Positions 62,352 through 64,000 of a stretch of 64,000 nucleotides of DNA are shown here, in pieces. Made by a program: the position numbers and the translations under genes. The notes under the pieces are model-generated. The model ran no database searches, was not told the origin of the DNA, and saw only the letters and a list, made by a program, of their open reading frames with translations. Every line of letters starts with the position of its first letter. Positions within the stretch are counted from its first letter, which is position 1. The stretch comes from Leuctra nigra (taxonomy: Eukaryota > Arthropoda > Insecta > Plecoptera > Leuctridae), in assembly GCA_934045905.1 (NCBI GenBank), contig OW203764.1:29925629-29989628 (forward strand), written 5' to 3'.

Positions 62352-64000
62352 TTTATCACCAAATACCAAAGTTTGGCAAATGTTAAAAAACGACAGTTAC
62401 TGCATGCCAGATGATGTACAATATGTAAGAGGATTAGTAACAAAACGATGATTTTCTTGGTATCGTGTTTCATAACTTTTGTTGTTTTAAAACTACTTTA
62501 TATACGAGAAGTTTCTATGCAATTTCAAGTAATACTCTGAGCAATTACATCTACGTTCTTAATTAATTGTACAAAGTCACAAACAATCCATTTTCAAAAG
62601 CCCGGAAAACTCTACTGTGTGCTACTCGAGGGAATGTGACTCTTTAATGCCATGTTGCCACAGTTTTATTATAAACAATATCTCCTGGTTAACGCTGTGC
62701 ACTACATGACAACAATGTTAGGAGAAATGTGTGAGGAAGTTAATGGAAGAGTTCGCCAAGATTTATTGCTGAATGCACTCTCCACCGTGTTTGAGCATAA
62801 CCAGGAGAAATGTGTCCCGTGTCGTTTTGCAAGGAAGACAAAGTCGTTGTCAGGAGAATATCTATGAAAACATGCGATGGTCACGCTCTTCTGGAAGAGT
62901 GGTGCAGATGCAGAGCTGTCTGGATGTGCAGTGAAGTCCTATTTGACGTCAATAAACGAAGATAGTAAAATCTGACGTCAGTCTGTTATGATATTTTACT
63001 TTGCAACAGTATTAATAGTTTGCATGTGATGTCATCTCATTGTTGCTTGCCACCATCTTGATGGTACGCAGAATAGCTGTGATTCTCTGCTTTTTTGACG
63101 ATATTTTATAGTTCATGGGTACCATAGGCTCCGAAGATATCTTTAGTACGAATAGGAATCACTCACATTACAAAAATATATCGATTTAACTCAATAAAGT
63201 TATAAATCTGACCCGTCAACGTGCCAACAAAATGTCCGTCCTCAGGTGGAAAATTCAATAATTTGCATTGCTGATATAAAACAAAAGAAGTTCGTTCCAG
63301 CTATAAATATGCAACATGCAACACACGATTAAATGTCACAAATCACACACACACACATTGCTAAAGCATTTTTATGAATTTGTCCCAAATTTTGTCAATC
63401 CGAATCGTAAAATTCTGCGAGTATTCTATTCTATAATTATTCTATAACTACAAAATTCCCGACAAGGCCACAGAATCGGATTCTGTCCGAATCAGGAATT
63501 ATAAAGTCATAGAAAATGGCCTCTGGACAAGTTCACTATCCGGTTATGAAAATGTCATTGGTTGTGGGCAGATTTACCTCTATACTTGCTTACATAAATC
63601 CATACACACACCCATACATACACACACACATACAGACAGATAGAACAAAGGAGAATGTGATGGGATTAAACTATTCATCCAATGTACAAAAAATACACAA
63701 AAAACATAATCTGAAAACAGTGAAAACGGTCGCTTTGTTCTCTTACATTTCTAACATCCTGCATTCCTTCGTTTGACAACATGTCTTGATGTAACTGACA
63801 AACAACTGCAGCAGGTATTGTGTCTTGCGTGGCATCGTTCAAGAAACAAGTCCGTCCAAGCATCAGAGGGGCGGTTTATGCGACCCTGGGAAGAAAAGGA
63901 GGATAATAGCTTGGAGTGGAAAGAGGGGACGTGAGGGATGATATTAATAATAAAGCGGTTGCGAAGTTCCAGATGAGCGAATGGGGACATCTCTTCACAA
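62352..64000. other. Intergenic end of the window
   Basis: There is no exon I can support. A frame at 62652-62867 (71 codons) has no recognised family. CACA microsatellites lie near 63346-63357 and 63603-63632. Confidence 0.5.

Noticed and set aside
62652..62867. A 71-codon plus-strand frame with several cysteines
   Set aside because: No recognised family, and an equally long frame on the other strand. Too little to call a gene.

Overview
This looks like nuclear DNA from an insect. It is AT-rich, the genes are split by introns with GT-AG junctions, and it carries an odorant receptor gene of a family found only in insects. It is crowded with eukaryotic transposons: hAT, PIF/Harbinger-like, mariner-like, Ty3/gypsy, LINE and SINE elements. 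A sap-feeding hemipteran is my guess for the order, but nothing here proves it. There are no bacterial operons, CRISPR arrays, or functional rRNA or tRNA genes.

Layout. (1) 210-6815 (+): the 3' six exons of an odorant receptor. The first exon is probably left of the window. Its introns hold LINE fragments, a SINE-like repeat, small foldback elements and a 1.5-kb non-autonomous hAT element. (2) 6816-33234: a long intergenic region with no gene I could support. It holds foldback/MITE elements, a 2.35-kb composite element, tandem repeats (3 x 95 bp; about 26 x 13 bp), a tRNA-like SINE, a 5S-rRNA-like SINE, a second hAT element, and a near-perfect palindrome with 73-bp arms. (3) 33235-49158 (+): a complete secreted lipase of the pancreatic lipase/phospholipase A1 family. 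I assembled it from seven exons whose phases join exactly (1002 nt, 333 residues). (4) 49523-54876 (-): an apparently intact Ty3/gypsy retrotransposon with identical LTRs and one 1562-codon gag-pol frame. (5) 54877-64000: more repeats, including an inverted partner of the repeat in lipase intron 5, itself split by a second copy of the composite element.

The most unusual object is a 146-bp tandem array in the last lipase intron. Each unit copies the last 93 nt of lipase exon 6, followed by its 5' splice site and 53 nt of intron-like sequence ending in AG. The 93-nt part is a multiple of three and is phase-compatible at both ends, so every unit could act as an in-frame cassette exon encoding a 31-residue, two-cysteine module. 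Thirty complete units (counting exon 6 itself) and one split unit are present. Two complete units carry an in-frame stop. A 2.4-kb LINE has landed inside the array.

The two genes are unrelated in function: chemoreception and secreted lipid hydrolysis. Most of the remaining sequence is explained by mobile elements and their remnants.
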